Shown here piece by piece: positions 63,012-64,000 of a stretch of 64,000 bases of DNA. The DNA comes from Magnetococcales bacterium (GTDB lineage Bacteria; Pseudomonadota; Magnetococcia; Magnetococcales; Magnetaquicoccaceae): NCBI GenBank assembly GCA_015231755.1, contig JADGAZ010000004.1, positions 163,844-227,843 on the forward strand, read 5' to 3'. The translations under genes and the position numbers were made by a program. Each line of letters opens with the position of its first letter. Positions within the stretch are counted from its first letter, which is position 1. The notes beneath the pieces are model-generated. The model was given only the letters and a program-made list of their open reading frames with translations. It was not told the origin of the DNA and did not search any database.

Positions 63012-63800
63012 CTATATCCCATTCAGGTTATGGGTGTACATAGGCATTGTAAACGGTTCCCCATCCAGTTTAATCCGCAACGTGACAATCTTCGGCTGGG
63101 AACGGTCAAAAACAACCACTTCAGATCGATCATGCACCATAAAAAAAGGATAGGCATGTTTGTCGCTTGCAGTGGCGTCCAGCACAAACCGCAGCAGACA
63201 CTCCTGTTTTCCATACGATTGCGCATCACTGACTTCGACAATCCAAATATATTTGGGCATATCCATCAGAAAGACAGGATTGACCATCCGTGCTTTGATG
63301 GATGCCCTCATCCGACACAGAAATGATTTATAAGAATAGGATGTCGCTATAAAATACCGAACGATGCGCGTTCTCCCCTTCAAAAAGGAGAGATCCAGTC
63401 CGAACCAGTTCAGATCCAGATTGGTGAAAATCTGGTTCATGTACCCATCCACCCGCTCGGCTGACAGGAAGATCTTTTCGGGCAAAGGCACCAGAAAGCC
63501 GTTGATGGCATCCATCGCATATTTTTCATCAGGCTCCTTGACCGGTCCGAGGAGCTTGTAAGGAAAATTATTGTCGTCATTCACCACCAAGGAATTGATC
63601 AATTGAAACGACGAGATGCATTCATCCTGGGTGCAGAGGCTCAACCAATCCGGTTGCAACGGACCATGACCCACAATGGCGACCGCGTGTTCATGCGCTT
63701 TCAAGATGCCGAACACCGGAAACCCGGATTCTATATAGCTGTACATATAAACAAGAAAATTATTATGATAACCGGCCACTTTGGTGTGACGACCCACCAT
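63012..63800 (-). pseudogene. Unknown gene, probably cut at its 5' end by an IS66-family element
   Basis: A reverse-strand reading frame of 262 residues from the first ATG (63800) to the stop at 63012. No ribosome site precedes the ATG, and the frame stays open across the IS boundary at 63812 up to a stop at 63855, so the true N-terminus was most likely removed by the insertion. The protein is mixed alpha/beta with no recognised domain; segments include FLVPLPEKIFLSAERVDGYMNQIF and PKYIWIVEVSDAQSYGKQECLLRFVLDATASD. The region is richer in A+T than the rest of the window, consistent with foreign DNA. Whether a shortened product is made is unknown. Confidence 0.65.
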
Positions 63801-63811
63801 GTAATCATGAT

Positions 63812-64000
63812 GTAACCGTTCAGCCCAGTAAAACGCTTCAGGCGGTCTGAAGCATCAAAACAGCCTACCTGGGCAGGAGAGAAGGGGCAGTTTGACCTCG
63901 CAAATTCGCATGGATTGCCTGCATCAGGAATTCGAGGACATTGCGTTTCTGTTGGCGACAGGTGGCAGCCACAGTCATGATCCGTTCCGCGAAGCGACTT
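63812..64000 (-). mobile_element. End of an IS66-family insertion sequence (partial)
   Basis: The element boundary is placed at 63812, where GTAACCGTTCA resembles IS66-type terminal repeats. It contains the C-terminus of the transposase and continues beyond the window. The other end and the 8-bp target duplication cannot be seen. Confidence 0.7.
63865..64000 (-). CDS. IS66-family transposase, C-terminal end (partial)
   Basis: Reading the reverse strand from the window edge to the TAG at 63865 gives 44 residues typical of the IS66 TnpC C-terminus: FAERIMTVAATCRQQKRNVL, EFLMQAIHAN and the terminal TAPSLLP. This domain follows the DDE catalytic core, which lies outside the window. The coding frame is intact as far as it can be seen. 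Confidence 0.8.
   Translation of the reverse strand, partial: SRFAERIMTVAATCRQQKRNVLEFLMQAIHANLRGQTAPSLLPR

Noticed and set aside
62807..63022. Two overlapping reverse-strand frames of 61 and 71 residues, one with a signal-peptide-like start
   Set aside because: No ribosome site, no homologue recognised, and the two frames compete over the same DNA.

Overview
The window looks like chromosomal DNA of a GC-rich Gram-negative proteobacterium. The support is a type I secretion pair, a SPOR-domain protein, a yggS-proC-yggT-yggU cluster, hemC, tsaD, gpsA and rimK. The wealth of phosphorelay kinases and the style of the giant repeat protein recall environmental lineages such as magnetotactic Magnetococcia, but no marker gene here proves that, so the taxon is only a suggestion.

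Layout. 1-9009 (minus): a four-gene signalling operon (membrane hybrid kinase, soluble ligand-binding hybrid kinase, HD-GYP response regulator, receiver-kinase cut by the window edge), preceded by a small orphan gene. 9537-13644 (minus): an NtrB/NtrC-like pair. 13750-22515 (minus): a 2,921-residue protein built almost wholly of an octapeptide (consensus LTTTQLGG), about 360 units, with a higher-order period of 24 units. 23005-26773 (minus): HlyD-type adaptor and HlyB-type ABC exporter. 27049-33278 (plus) and 33338-40961 (minus): a glycosylation island with three GT41 (O-GlcNAc-transferase/SPINDLY-like) proteins and several fused glycosyltransferase/methyltransferase proteins. 41255-44357 (plus): terD, terC, a gamma-carbonic-anhydrase-like protein and a Ser/Thr kinase. 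44372-46390 (minus): a large unknown protein. 46579-51616 (plus): yggS, a TPR-SPOR protein, proC, yggT, yggU. Then trxA (minus), a tRNA-Arg(CCG), an orphan kinase, a DEAD-box helicase (minus), hemC (minus), tsaD, gpsA, a RimK-linked zinc-protease-like gene, rimK and a SulP transporter. The right edge holds small unknown genes and the end of an IS66-family element that has cut into a gene.

Main idea. The giant Thr/Ser-rich protein lies beside its probable type I exporter, and next to that are three cytoplasmic protein-O-glycosyltransferase-like enzymes plus glycan-modifying enzymes. The exporter gene and the minus-strand GT41 operon share a 17-bp identical sequence that supplies the -35 region, with the same -10 at the same spacing and similar leader lengths. 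Three proteins of the island also share an undescribed domain of about 120-135 residues. Together these suggest one system that makes, glycosylates in the cytoplasm and exports a giant surface fibre or layer. The pieces are visible in the sequence; the assembly into one pathway is inference.
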